A stretch of 64,000 bases of DNA, from the NCBI GenBank assembly GCA_025716815.1, contig JAIXMN010000003.1:1302001-1366000 (forward strand), in the 5' to 3' direction. The position numbers were made by a program, and so were the translations under genes. The stretch is from Dichotomocladium elegans. Taxonomy: Eukaryota; Mucoromycota; Mucoromycetes; Mucorales; Lichtheimiaceae. Below, piece by piece: positions 24,774 through 37,160 of this stretch (positions are counted from its first letter, which is position 1; each line of letters starts with the position of its first letter). Below the pieces are notes generated by a model. That model saw nothing but the letters and a program-made list of their open reading frames with translations. It ran no database searches and was not told where the DNA came from.

Positions 24774-26200
24774 ATGTCTACAAGAGTATACATTGGTCGC
24801 CTTTCCCGTGACGCTAGAGAGCGTGATTTAGAACGCCTATTCAAGAACTATGGTGAAATCCGTGAAATCAATATTAAGAATGGCTACGGATTCGTTGAAT
24901 TCAAGGATCCGAGAGATGCTGACGATGCTGTCTACGATTTCCATGGCAAGGATTTCCTTGGTGAAAGGTAATACTCTATCGTCTTGTGTTGAATTGAATA
25001 TGAAACTGATGGATGATTTAGAATTATCGTTGAGCTAGCTCGCGGTACACGCCGTGGCCGTGATGACCGCCGCCGCGATGACCGGTAAGTTTAACGTAGA
25101 GTAACATTAGCCAGTCGATGGGGGCTCATCATAGGCTATAACTAGACGATCATCATATCGGTTAATTGTTGAAAACATCCCCTCCGGAACTAGCTGGCAG
25201 GTACGAGTTTTTGCACTTCATCAGATCAGGTCCACACAAGTTACAAAGGAGAGGAAGGAAAGCAAAAAAGGATGTATCTCAGAGAAAGCAAGAAGTTCAT
25301 TCCCTTCCTTCATTGCTGCCTTTTGGTTGAAAATTCTGATGACCCACTTGATCTTCGGTTTGCTCTCTGAGGAAACTATCTTCCAAATAGTCCATTCCTC
25401 CTTTTGTGTGGCTCCTTCCCTTAGGTTCCCCACCCCGTGTCTTTGGTCAAGTCGCTGTTGGTCTCTAAAACAAACGTTCTCTCTGTGCTCCCTCAAAACC
25501 TTATGCGGTGTACGGTATTCACCTGAATAGGATCTCAAGGATTTGATGCGTAAGGCTGGTGAGGTGACATTTGCAGATGTTATCAGAAGCCGTCCAGGTG
25601 AAGGGTAAGTGCTTACGTAACAACAGCAGAAGATAAAGAACAGCGTCACTGATAAGAGTTGGATACAGCATTGTTGAATTTGCCCATCGCTCCGATATGG
25701 AATATGCATTGAAGAAGCTCAACGACAGTGAATTGAATGGTCAGCGTGTCAAACTCTATGAGGTAAAGAGTTACTGAATTTTTTAAATCCAGAAAAATAA
25801 TCTTTTTACTATGTAGGATGCTGGTCGCCGTTCTCGTCGTTCACGTTCACGCTCGCGCTCGCGCTCTGCATCTCACAGCCGCTCGCCTCGTCGCCGCTCG
25901 CCTCGTAGATACTCTCGCTCTCGTTCACCCGAGTCGCGCTCCCGTTCTATCTCCCGCTCCCGTTCACGACGATCGCGCCGATCGGCTGATCGTTCTAGCC
26001 GCCGAGATGAGGATACAGAAATGCGCTCGCCGACCCGTGGCGAAGATCGCGCTAGAGAACGAAGCTCGTCAAACCGCGGAAAGGAACGTAGCAGTTCCCG
26101 TAAGGAGCGCAGCCGCTCATATTCTCGCAGTCGCTCCGTCTCGACGTCTCGTTCGGCATCTCATGCGAGATCGAGATCTCGCTCTGGGGACCGCAGGTAA
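24774..26200 (+). CDS. SR splicing factor with two RRMs (SRSF1/4/5/6-like)
   Basis: Six exons (24774-24967, 25022-25084, 25146-25200, 25531-25604, 25669-25762, 25817-26200) give 287 residues. RRM1 starts at residue 3 with RNP2 VYIGRL and RNP1 GYGFVEF. An Arg/Asp-rich hinge follows. The second domain begins RLIVENIPSGTSWQ and continues DLKDLMRKAGEVTFADV, so the diagnostic SWQDLKD heptapeptide of SR-protein pseudo-RRMs is formed across intron 3. The C-terminal about 127 residues are an RS domain. Known: these proteins bind exonic enhancers, recruit U1/U2 components and shuttle in the nucleus, with RS phosphorylation by SRPK/CLK kinases. Intron 3 is 330 nt, far longer than the others (54-64 nt), which in SR genes often means regulated splicing. 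Confidence 0.9.
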
Positions 26201-26534
26201 TCGTTTTGTAAAACATGCTTTCTAATGGTTCGCTAAGTATATTCCATGCAACCGTGTTGCCGACAGAGACTAAGGCAGGCAAGACCATCCTTTTTTATTT
26301 CTCTTTTTGGTATCTGTGCGAAAGCACAGTCTTCCTGCTTTTATGAATTCGCGGATGATTTACCCCTGGTCCATTTTTGATTCGTAACATCCTGAAATAA
26401 AAAAAAATCGTCTGGATTATATACTTGTTGACACTACAACTATGGTTATGCGAGAGAACGAGAGAGAGGAATGTACATTGTACGATGCTATATACAAGAT
26501 ATATCTACATATCTTCTTCCTGTTTTCCTATGAA

Positions 26535-27885
26535 TCATCGGGTATACGTTTGAATAGACCGAGACGGCCTTATAGGATGCTGTTGAGGGAGGCATGGTGA
26601 AGACTCTTTTTTACAACTGTTGGGATGTGCACGAGTGGTGTAGTTGATTTTGTTGCTCCTTTTGACAGCAGGGCGAGCTAATTCTCTAGTAGCATAAAAG
26701 CTGGCCGGCATTGCTCTCATATTCACCGTGCTGCTGCTAACGCAACCAGTGTCGTAGCTTTTCTTGTTTCGAGCTATGCCCTGGGTACGGAGGTCCAAGC
26801 CATTGGGTGGAGGTGGAACATGTAGTTGCTGTTGGGAATGATGTGCCAGTCTCTGTTGTTCGTGCAGCTTCTGGTGAAATACATCGACGAGCTTGATGAG
26901 GCCTTGCTGTTGTTTTGGCAGCTTCCGATTGAGGGTGTTGTTCTTGTGTCGTAGGAGGCTGAGTGGAACATAATGTTTGTGAACCGAATCATCGGGTGGA
27001 GGTACAAGTTGTGATGACACGCTGCATGCCTTGCGTTTGGCTTATAGCAGACATTAAGTATATACAATTGAGCGTTATGCTGATACCCATGCCAAGGCAC
27101 TTTAATATGCGCTTACCACTTGTGTTTTGTAGTTGATTAGGTTGCGCGGGTGAGGCAGCTTTTGTTCTCTCTGCAGAGGATGATGTCAAAGATGAGGTCT
27201 TCTTCTTTCGCTTTATTATCTGTGTTGTCCGGCTTTTGGCATCTGCCGACGTTTTCTGCCGAAACCATTCTGCTATAGCGTCATGGTCGTGACTCTTGAT
27301 GGCGGGTATTAAGGTGGGCGGCGAACACTGTGCCACTCTGGTCGACATGGGCATTCCGGCGCTGGCATTGCTGTTCTGATGATGTTGGCCTTTGACATGC
27401 TTGTAATGATCGTTTGCATCGTCTTGCATGCCCCGTTTCTGTTCAGCAGCGGCTGTGGCCAACTTTTTAAGCAAGCGTGAACGAGGTGGAAACTCAAAAT
27501 GTTCCTGTTCTGGGGTCAGGGTCTGTGGAACCGAAATTTCAAAAGTCCCGCCTGGGAACCATTTTATAGAGGCCTGGGAACGGCACAGGGCAAAAGAAGT
27601 AAAAGACAAGGACAGAGCGAGAATGAGTAATTATTTTTATCTAAACAAATAGAGCGGAATAAACAGGTGGATGTTTACCTTTTTGCGATCTCCCCATATA
27701 AAGAGAAACCTTCGATCATGCCGGCGTTTAATCTGTTTCTCCATAGCCTTTGCCGCCCGTAACGCAATTCGATCTTGCTGCTCTTCATTCAATGAAGGGC
27801 CCGTGCGCCCCGGCTGATGAACATGTTTAGTATCTGGGGTGGTTGTCAAGGTGTTCCTTTTGCTGCGATCATGCATCTTGTGCAT
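26535..27885 (-). CDS. hypothetical basic, Gln/His/Ser-rich protein
   Basis: Exon 1 27885-27679, exon 2 27573-27117, exon 3 about 27040-26535 (acceptor TATAAG is the one that keeps frame). Spliced, it begins MHKMHDRSKRNT. A helical, charged region (EEQQDRIALRAAKAMEKQIK) runs into RRFLFIWGDRKKASIKWF across the first splice, then EISVPQTLTPEQEHFEFPPR. The rest is low-complexity and basic (IIKRKKKTSSL, QQQ runs, PPPPNG). The compact aromatic stretch FLFIWGDRKK-ASIKWFPGGTF looks like a conserved core. I do not recognise the family. Its CT-rich leader (28034-28145 on this strand) is typical of fungal promoters. Second start ATG at 27876 is equally possible. Confidence 0.5.
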
Positions 27886-28033
27886 ATTACACGTTGTAGC
27901 GGGTTACACGTAGAAAGGCTGATCCTAAACACCGGCCTGAGTTGCGCCACACAACACACAAGTAGGGGAAAAGAGGGAAGGAATACGTAAAAGGACAGAA
28001 AAGACTGTTCTCTGCGCGCGTTAACGATAGGCA

Positions 28034-28145
28034 AGCCAACACTGCAAAAAAATAAAAAAACAGAAAGAAAAAAGGAAAGGGAAAGGGGAAAGGGGGAAGG
28101 GAGATAGTGAAGAAGAGAGGCGAAGGAGAAAGAGAAGAGTAAGAG
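28034..28145. repeat. purine-rich low-complexity tract
   Basis: About 110 bp almost free of pyrimidines on the plus strand (A/G runs such as GGAAAGGGAAAGGGGAAAGG). It lies just upstream of the minus-strand hypothetical gene, so it reads as a pyrimidine-rich leader or promoter element for it. It could also form H-DNA. Confidence 0.7.
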
Positions 28146-31100
28146 ACCGTTTCTTGTTAGAGGGGAGAAAAGACGAATATAAATTAAGACAGAGGGCTTA
28201 GGGTAGCGTAGCAAATGCGTAGACCACAGTTGACAAAATGCGAGGCAGGTTACACCAAGGGTTTTTATACTGTACAGTTCTTTTTTTAGAAAAAGCTAAT
28301 GGGTATTGTTGATACATATTACCGTTGCCCGCCGGTTTACGTTAGGACTCAATGCATTTGCAAAATTAGAATAATCACGAACATGCTGCGAGGCGCATTA
28401 TTGACCGACTACGTTCTGCTGGCCGTTGACCTGCGTGCGCGTTGCAGTAGTAATTTCAGTGATGTTCGTTGAAATGTCCCCCTTGCGAGCAGCCCATAAA
28501 CTTATGATCCTTTACTCCATTTACCCATATAGCGCAGATCGGTTTTTGTGAACATCCCTGAAATTTCCATTTGTTACTGGTTGACGCTCGAAAGCCAAGA
28601 GAAGTGGTATAAATAATCTGGCGCCACTGCCAACTAAAACCAACTGTTCTCTCTCGGTACAACGCAAGACCATCACCAAGGCTGGCACCACACTAGCATA
28701 CTTGCATAAGCTTTTGCGAAGCTCTGGAGGATGCCTAAAAGATTATAGATTGAATGTTCATCTTCGACGGCCTTAGTCACTGTATGACGCTATGATCTAT
28801 ACTCAATTGGTTCGCAGCTTGTATATACATATCATGGCGAACTTAGGCTACATTGACTGCCAGTTACGTTTTTGCAGATCCATGCTGACCGGGCAGAGCT
28901 TATTCCAGATTGCTATAGCGATAATTCGTTACTGATATGATTTGCTGAGAACCAAGGGTATCGCTATACCGGTGGCTCACTGTACTCTTAAAATATGGAA
29001 GGTCATCCACCCAAGAAGTAGTCGACTATGAACAACCCCTCCGAGATAAAGTAATATATTATTGCCCTGATATGAAAAAGCAGATGTGATATGCAAATGG
29101 AAAGGGCGTCCGTGGGCACTACCAATGCGAACAAGTGATTCTCCGAGTCTTATCACAAACTGTGGTTCCGTGCGATTTTGTTCGTGAGCGACACTTCAAA
29201 GAAGGAACGGAAGAACATATGCAGACCACTCCACTTATTTAGGTGATTTCAGTAAATCAAAAAAAAAAAGTTCTTAACGCCTAATTCCCAACCAAGATCC
29301 AGGTGTTTTTAGGCTTCATGTCCATACGCGATATAGATCCAGAGGGATCTTTCTTGAAGCTTTCAGGAGAAACAAGCCCGGTAGGGTAAACCATGTCCTC
29401 CGTCTACGCAAGCACACGAGGAGCTATACTGAGCGGAGGATCTGCTCAATGGCTTCCTGGATATGATCGATCCACTGGTACGAACCCAGATCATCGTATG
29501 CCACGATACATATATATACTTCCGGTAAAGGATAAAGATCAAGTCAAACACGATGTCTAAACTCAGTTATTGAAGGGAATCACAGACCATTCGTTTTGCA
29601 ATTTGTTACACACCAGAAATGCGCAAGCTCCACCATCTACGTATATAGGAATAGTGCCGGCATCCTGAAACATGCGGGTAAATCGGGAATTAGCAGCAAC
29701 ACACTTTATCCGTTGATATGGTAGATACAATACACAGGTATGTATCAACAGAGACCTTTGCCCGACTACCAACGTAGGGCATGGATATAATATAACTTTT
29801 TCGGTAGATTCAGACTAGCTGGTCAGTACAACAATAAACTGTCCAAATCTTGAAATTTCCACAAAGACCTAAAGCAATGTCCAAAGAATATTGGTTTTCT
29901 CATTTTTTGTCCGGGAAGACGGCTCAATGAATGTGTAGATGTTATTCAAAGACTTAACCCACGCAAAGGCTTTCTACGTGTTGTAACTTGGTCTCAGCCA
30001 AACAAGTCGACCAGCAAATAAAGGCGAGAGAGATCGCAGTTGTCCGACCGGGGTGAAACAAGTGTACATAGCAGAATGCAAGAATTGAGCCGATCGGTCT
30101 GGATGTAATATGCTTTAGTATATTCATGTCGTACTTCAATATCCATCCTGCGGCAGACTACGTCCAGAAAATCATCGGCACTATATACGAGCATATTTTG
30201 CATTGCGACCGCTCTATTGCTACGTGACAGTTCGAAGGCTTCCAAACATTTGCAAACCAGCGCAGCACATTAGACAAGTACCCCATACAATTCTTGTTTG
30301 GAGGCCGAGTGTCGCAAAAGAAACTACAATAAGTGTATGTGCTTCCTGCTTTATACATTATTTCTCGTTACAAATTCAATACACTCTATCGATTTGTTTA
30401 TTATGAGCAAACGAGTGCATAACTCTTTGATAATCTTGCCTTGAATGAGAGTCGAGTAAGTAAACAAATGTCGCTCGAAGCCTGGATATAGTAACACATA
30501 TACGTAGTATAGCGGCAGCTATTTCAAGTGCAATGCGACGGTTTGGACCACCCCATAGGCACAACTTGATTCGTCTATCCCTCAGGTAACACCAAGCGTT
30601 GCTGCTATACCCTAATACTAAGCAAAACGCGTGAATATAAAGTATTTGGGTATCCATGGAACTGAATGACTATCAGGGTATGTTGCCAAGGCAGGAATAG
30701 TTCCTTTTTTATCTACATCACCCAGTTCGTCCAACTCGGCATTGTTAAGAAAACGCAAACTTGACTCATCAGCAGGTAAAGGACGAACTCAGTTAATGCA
30801 GCAGAGTAGGTTCTATAACTGCGATGATCTGTCGATGTACCAGGAACTGAAGCGATAGGTCCACAGCTAATAGCTTTAGTACTAGTCTTTGAGAATCTTC
30901 AATCTTACCAAATGTACGTATCTGATATAGCTAGTTTCATGCAGGAACTTTTTTATTTTAGGGAACTAACCAAATAAAAACAACTTCAATTTTTCATGGA
31001 TCCACCACCACGATATGAAAATATCAGCACCTTTGCTGTCATATCCTTGAAGTTCTCCAACTCGGCCCATATGCGATTCATAAATGAAGCAGGATGACTA

Positions 31101-31437
31101 CCTTCTTGAAAAAAGGCAGTGTATAAAGGAATCCATAACAATAGGGTTTAGCGAATTACGATCTTTACTCTTTTTAAAGGAGACTGTGAGATATTAAATA
31201 CGAGGGGCATGGGTGAAGCTAGTATAAAACCTGATGCTGCTTCCACAGACGCTGTACGGGTCTTCCCCTTTCCTTCATGTCATGCTGGAGTTTCATCCTT
31301 GAATAGTCCATGACTCAGTCATGCAACCTCTGCGGAGTAAGTGGTGGTGGGAGATTAGAGGCACGACTATTTTGCGTTTCGCAAACCTTTGATCAACAAA
31401 CGTATGTATATGTATGTGCGAGAAAAAAGGGAATAGC
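28146..31437. other. gene-poor region, possible decayed coding sequence
   Basis: About 3.3 kb. Minus-strand frames at 30657-30376 (RRIALEIAAAILRICVTISR), 30245-29994 and 29772-29563 have protein-like composition but are broken by stops and frame changes, with no recognised domain. They may be an old decayed gene or transposon. Nothing else supported. Confidence 0.35.
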
Positions 31438-33185
31438 TCACCCTGCGTTTTCCGATGATAACGACTCCTTCGTCTCATTTGTATCGGCGAACGGGTCAAA
31501 CGGATCGTCGGAGAATACCGGCTGCGTTGGCTGCTGAAGTTGTTGCTGGCTAGGACGATGATGATATAGTCCATCTGAGCCACTCTCTTCACCAAAAAGA
31601 TCCTTGGGATTATCCTCTCTCTTGGTGATTGACGACCCGCTTGCACTGCTTTGTATGCCAATTAAATCAGTCCCTTCTGTCCGATGCTTCTGTAGCTCTC
31701 GCTGCTGTTTCGATATTTGATGTTCGTAGTTAATGAACAACATCAGACGTGGTACTCTCACCCTTTCCTATATAGATGAGGAGGTAGGCTCATAGATACC
31801 TGTCGTGTGCTTCGATCATGAAGTACCTCAGAATTAATCGTTGCTTCAGTCAAGGCGCGGCGTTCCACCATATCATCGTACGCTTTAAAGGCATTAACGA
31901 GCTCAGTGTTTGCCTCCAATAGCGATGCTGCGCGGAGAACTTAGAATTTGTGTAACGCACAAGCACCAAACTCGTACTCACTATTAATGTCCGGATCTTC
32001 ACAGGTCTCAAGATATTTCGCAATTATCTTTTGGAACATCTTGCATTTGCCATAGAACTCCTGTGAAAATTATAATGTGAGTTCACGAGGAAATTCTGGT
32101 TACCGCCAATTACAGCCTTAATTCTAGCTATACTTTCTTTGATAAGATCATTGCTAGCAATATCTTCCTGTGTCGGATCGGTGAATGCGAGAGTCTGTAA
32201 GAAAAGCTGTGCATTATTCTTTGCCAGTAACACATCATTCATTGGGTCCGATGACTGCTGCTAGTTACTCATTTGTTAATGTACCACATTCATCTTGTCA
32301 TCATTTGATATTCCGGATCAATAGTTCGAACTTTGCGTGTTACCTGAGCTCTCCTCGCCTGGTCTTGGCGAATCCGTTGGATATGTTCATGTTCTAATAG
32401 GTGTTGCGATTGTTGTTGCTGCGGACCCATTTTGAACCGGGTTCCTGTGGTATGTTTTGTACCAGGCACGCCATTCATAATTTTGTCGTATACACGCTGG
32501 ATGCCTGCAAATGATGGATCCGCGCCATATCGAGACATCCAGTTCTGCAGACAATGAACTAATTTGCTGTGTACTTTGTCGTTCGTTGACTAGTATGGGA
32601 ATGATGGATGAGTCCGTGCAGTCTTTCCGTTATCCCATTTGAAAAGATGTACCTTTTGGGTGGCCAAAATATCCAAATCCTCGCCAAAAGACTTCGCCGA
32701 TAGCTGAGCTTTCCATACGCAAAGGGAAGGGATGCAGTAAGATATTTGCTAGTCATATTCACTAATTCCCATCACTGTTCTCACTGCGAAATTTCTCCTG
32801 GCAATTTTGCGATAGCGCGTCAAGGAGCTAAAGTAAAAAAAAAATGAAATGCGTAAACGTTCGCTGCATAAATTGTATATCAACCACAAGAAAAGGGAAC
32901 CTCAAGCGCAAGTATCTGCGTCTGTGCTTCACTTGAAAGCATTTTTTTCTGCAGAAGCTTTCTAGCTTCTTTAGCACCGAGGTCTGTATTATTCACAACA
33001 TCGCAAATCTGAAACACGAGCGACCAATCCATTTCTTGCTGGGAAGGGTTCGTGGCCTTTTCTATTATATGTATAGCTTTAATGAGCCGATGGGCATGCA
33101 AATGAAGACAGTAACAGATGTACTTGCCAACGTTTGTTGTAATGGTGGTAGGTGTAATCTTCTTTGAAAAAATGCCTTTCATCAT
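31438..33185 (-). CDS. VHS-GAT domain endosomal sorting adaptor (TOM1/LSB5-like)
   Basis: First exon 33185-33128, second 33061-32901; the intron between (33127-33062) requires a GC donor (G|GCAAGT) to give VEKATNPSQQEMDWSLVFQI, the start of a VHS domain. It continues VVNNTDLGAKEARKLLQKKM, LALELLDALSQNCQEKF and SFGEDLDILATQKV. A linker with a Gln run (MGPQQQQSQHLLEHEHIQRI) leads to DPMNDVLLAKNNAQLF, the ASLLEANTELVNAFKAYDDM helix of a GAT domain, and an unstructured tail with PKDLFGEESGSDG and DDPFDPFAD. Known: VHS binds acidic sorting signals, phosphoinositide or ubiquitin; GAT binds ubiquitin and Arf; DPF motifs bind clathrin-adaptor appendages. Inferred: ubiquitin-dependent cargo sorting at endosomes. 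At least nine exons; the ATG at 33182 is an alternative start. Confidence 0.78.
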
Positions 33186-34433
33186 CGATTGTGTGCAATG
33201 GTGGAAGGATAGATGAAATGAAAAGATATGTCTGGTTCGGTTGGTTGGTGGGCCGACGAATGAAATAACGTTCGGCCTTCTAACAATCGTCACGCGTGCA
33301 TGCGCATTGTGCACCCTCACGTTTTTAAGCTACGATGCATAAGTTACCCAAGTAAACAAACCGATATTGTTTTTGCTTAAAATCGTTATATTCCTAGTTC
33401 CATCAGCTGCGAAGGACATTATACAGTTACATTTGGCTGTTGGCTGTGGACTTCTCAAGCTGCATTGAATGGTTCCTGATTCCTGATCTCTATGCTACGC
33501 TTAGAAGAACAATGTCCTCAAAGATATCGATGCTGCAGGTTCTGACAGCAGAGCACTGGTGTACCAAATCAAAATGACATGTTATCATCAATGCTGGGAT
33601 CTTATGTTCTTGAATATCACTTCTTAGGGAATTGGCCATGCATCTGGCAGTCTAATTCTTCTCGGATAGTGCGAGCGGAAATACATCCACAGAAAGTGAA
33701 CTGGGGAACTACCTGACAATTACACAGACAAAGTGGCTAAAGATAATAAGCTCTGGCTGGGGGAGCAATATTGTCAAAGTAACTTAGTTCACTTACGGCG
33801 ATACCGCGAACCATGTCATGACTGAAATCTCTGGCAATTGTATGTTTGCTGGCATTATGTGCTAAGACGCGGAGAAGCATGTAACTTAGCGTTCAATATA
33901 GCTTCTGATAAAATGTACTATGTATACCTGGGACTCATTCACTTGCTGACATATTACAGATGATGCTATGCTGGACCTCGACCACATTAGTGCGCAAAAG
34001 AGGGTATGTAAGCATATTGCCACCATGGATTCCGGTCCAAGTAATAACAAGTACTCAACATGACTGACCTTAGCCACCCAATTACGGTAGCAACATAAAG
34101 TATAACGTCATGTAAGATGGATGGGCTTTGTCACGATAGTCTGTTGGCCGGTATATCACGTGGGAGCTGAACAATTTTATACGATAGCTTTTTCTTGTCT
34201 CGTATAGTATGCAAAGAATTAGCGCAACAGTCCACCGGTGACATACATGGATTCCATTGAACAGAAAGGTAAAGAAGGATGTGTCAGAATCTTATTCAGA
34301 AACGCTTGAACTAGACACGAACGGGGATAATAAAATAGCACATGCCGCCAAGCCTATAGGCATTCCGCTTGCGGAAGATAAACCATCCAGGCCAAATATC
34401 CATTACAAATACTTTCATTCTACAACTAATTCC
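33186..34433. other. divergent promoter region, no gene seen
   Basis: About 1.25 kb between the minus-strand VHS-GAT gene and plus-strand PEX5. An in-frame extension upstream of the PEX5 ATG exists (from 34257) but does not resemble PEX5 N-termini and probably belongs to the leader. Confidence 0.5.
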
Positions 34434-36967
34434 ATGTCGCTGCCTCAGCTCGCCAGTACAACAGACTGTGGCCCTGGCAACCCAATGGCAAATCTAGTGA
34501 AGCAATTTCACTTGGATCGGTCGCTTCAGCAGGCATGATATCATTATTAGTTTGTATACTTTCCTTGCACCAACTGATTCCTCATTCAAATTCATAGGAT
34601 CGAACTTTTGAGCAGCGCGGTGAAAGCTCGAAGGTAAAGTAAGAAAAAGTAATAGGTCAATAAAATAAGTCTGTACCAATCAAGAACTATCTTTAACGAT
34701 GCATTTAAAGGCTGCATTTCGCTCTCGACCCGGTAGAATTGCTCCAGTCGGTGGACAGGTAATATGAAGTGTTGCGCAACTCTGCATGGTCTATCGTAAA
34801 GCACGTACTTATCCGAAGAACATCAACCGTGTTAGTTTACTGAGGAGTTTTTCCAAGATGACTCGCAGTACGCAGAGCGACCATCAACTGTTTTTGAGTT
34901 CCGTAAGCTTGCTGAGGAACTCGAATCTCTTAAGCACCACGCTCCTCCGGACAGCTGGGCGGCTGATTTTATGCAGAGGCAGCACAGTATGATGTCAGCG
35001 AATCTCGGTGAGCAGCACCAATTTGAAGAGTTTGAATCAATATACCAAAAAAATAAGAGCTCATCACGAGGTAAGGAGTGTATTTGGCGGAACCGTAAGG
35101 TGCAATATGATTGACTGATAAATGAATGGTGGAATACGTCCTTAGTGCAAGATCATCATCAATGGCATGATGAATTTCAGAACTTCCAGAACGCTCATCG
35201 TCAAGACATGTGGACTCAGCACGAGGAAGAAGCATTTGAGCACGCATTCCAACAAGCAAAACAGGGCGCTGACATGAAGTGGGAGCAGGAGTTTACAGCA
35301 CAGGAGACAAGCTGGATTAACGAGTTTGTGGAGCGGGAAAACATCACCAACACTACAACAGATGCCGAGAAGGAGTCGCTGGCTATGACAGCCGGTTTAC
35401 TGCTTCAATCGGTGGATGCAGATAACAACCCCAAGTTCAAGGGCTCTCAGTTTATGAACTTGATGCGAAATTTGCGGGATCGAAAAATTTCAATTGAAGG
35501 CAATAAAATGGTGCCTCTCCCAAGCAGTCAAGGAGGAGACTGGGCATCAGAGTTTGGTCATTCTGCTGGTCAACAACGATCGGTTTCATGGGCAGATGAT
35601 TTTGCGAAACATACAGACGCATTCGGGACTACTGGCACGCGGAGCAGCGGTGTCGATACCAATGTCCTGGGCAGCGGGGCTAGGGAACTTCATGTCTCCT
35701 CGTCGCCGGCATTTGAAGGCCACATGCGCGTCAAGCAAGATCATATATCTAAGAATACCATTGATTCTTCGACCGACTGGGCCACTGAATTTGGAAAGCA
35801 GGAACAGAGGATGGAAAAACTGCCTGGAAATGGCAGCGAGATGAGCGATTGGGTTGAACAGTATCAGCGCGGTATTGAACGGATAAAGAAAGCGCAGGAC
35901 ACGAACTGGGAGGATATGCAGAAAGACTGGGATAGTATACAGGATGCATCAAGTTCCCGAGCAACAAATCCAGACTACGAGACCTACAATTTTGCCATCA
36001 ACAACCCCTATCTTCTTGATCACTCGGCCATTGACAGAGTAGAGCACACTACGCTTGCTGACTCGATATTGGCACTCGAAGCCAAAGCCCAATTACAGGC
36101 CTCGGATGCAATGGCCTGGCAAGAGCTGGGTTTCAAGCAACAGGAAAACGAGCGTGACGCAGCCGCAATTGCTGCCCTTCGTCGAGCTGTATCTATTGAT
36201 CCCAGTCTCATAGACGGCTGGCTGGCGCTGGCAGTGAGTTACACGAATGAGAACTGCCGTATGGACGTGTATGAAGCCCTTGAACAGTGGATACTCAACA
36301 ATGAGAAATATAAGCATTTGGCCGCTGCAGCCGAGGCATCTACTACCAAACACAATCGCCACGAGTATCTCACAAACATGTTTATTAATGCCGCACGTAG
36401 CTCGCCTGGCGCTGAGATGGACGCAGACGTTCAGGTGGCGCTTGGTGTTCTATTCAACGTTTCAGAGGAATACGCTAAAGCTATTGACTGCTTCAGAGCA
36501 GCTCTTCAAAGCCGACCACAAGACTATCTTCTGTGGAACAAGCTTGGCGCAACCCAGGCCAATTCACGCGACTCGGCCGCCGCAATCGATGCTTACTTTA
36601 CTGCTATTGAGCTTAACCCGTCCTATGTGCGCGCGCGTTATAACCTTGCTATCAGCTGTATCAATCTTGGACAGACCCGCGAAGCAGCGGAGCATTTGCT
36701 CACCGCGCTGGCTATCCAACAGCAGGCCGATTCCCAATTTTCTACGATGCTAGACGAGCATGGATATCGGATACCTGTACAAGATGGTATGAGCGAGAAC
36801 ATATGGGATAGCCTGCGTATGCTCATGTTCATGTAAGTGCTTTCTATTGGTGGTTTGGAATGGCGATATTTAATACATGCTATATCAACAGGATGAACCG
36901 TGAAGATCTCGCAAAAGAATGCGATAAGCGCAACTTTGGAATCTTTCGTGACGAATTTGATTTCTAA
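34434..36967 (+). CDS. PEX5: peroxisomal targeting signal 1 receptor PEX5
   Basis: Exons 34434-34532, 34598-34633, 34711-34758, 34845-35070, 35146-36832 and 36892-36967 give 723 residues. The start is set by MSLPQLASTTDCGPGNPMAN, whose Cys-12 matches the conserved cysteine monoubiquitinated for receptor recycling, followed by VKQFHLDRSLQQ-DRTF as in other Pex5. WxxxF/Y motifs for Pex14/Pex13 are seen: WAADF, WHDEF, WEQEF, WINEF, WASEF, WADDF, WATEF, WVEQY. The C-terminal half has about seven TPRs (AWQELGFKQQENERDAAAI, LWNKLGATQANSRDSAAAID, ARYNLAISCINLGQTREAAE) and ends NFGIFRDEFDF. Known: it binds SKL-type signals in the cytosol and delivers cargo to the peroxisome. Intron 1 needs a GC donor (CAG|GCATGA). 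No PTS2/Pex7-specific long-isoform test was possible. Confidence 0.93.
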
Positions 36968-37160
36968 TCGCGCTGAGGCATCATCGATAATAGCCCAATC
37001 TTCTCCTGTTACTTCCCAGCGCTATGTCCAGAGTCTACCCAAATCCACCTGGTGTGTCTTTTCACGTCAATTTATATAATAAGAAATGCGGTACCAATAC
37101 TATTTTTACGTTCTCAAATAGCCCCCCAAAAAAAAGCTTTCTTATTGAGGTCATTCGTAG

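Noticed and set aside
25221..25709. 162-residue minus-strand frame opposite the SR-protein gene
   Set aside because: It covers intron 3 and coding exons of the SR gene on the other strand; composition is not family-like.
27846..28214. Hydrophobic Phe/Ser/Leu-rich minus-strand frame upstream of the hypothetical gene
   Set aside because: It is a translation of the low-complexity purine/pyrimidine tract and has no other support.
34257..34433. In-frame N-terminal extension of PEX5
   Set aside because: PEX5 proteins begin close to the conserved cysteine, as at 34434; the extension lacks similarity and probably is leader sequence.
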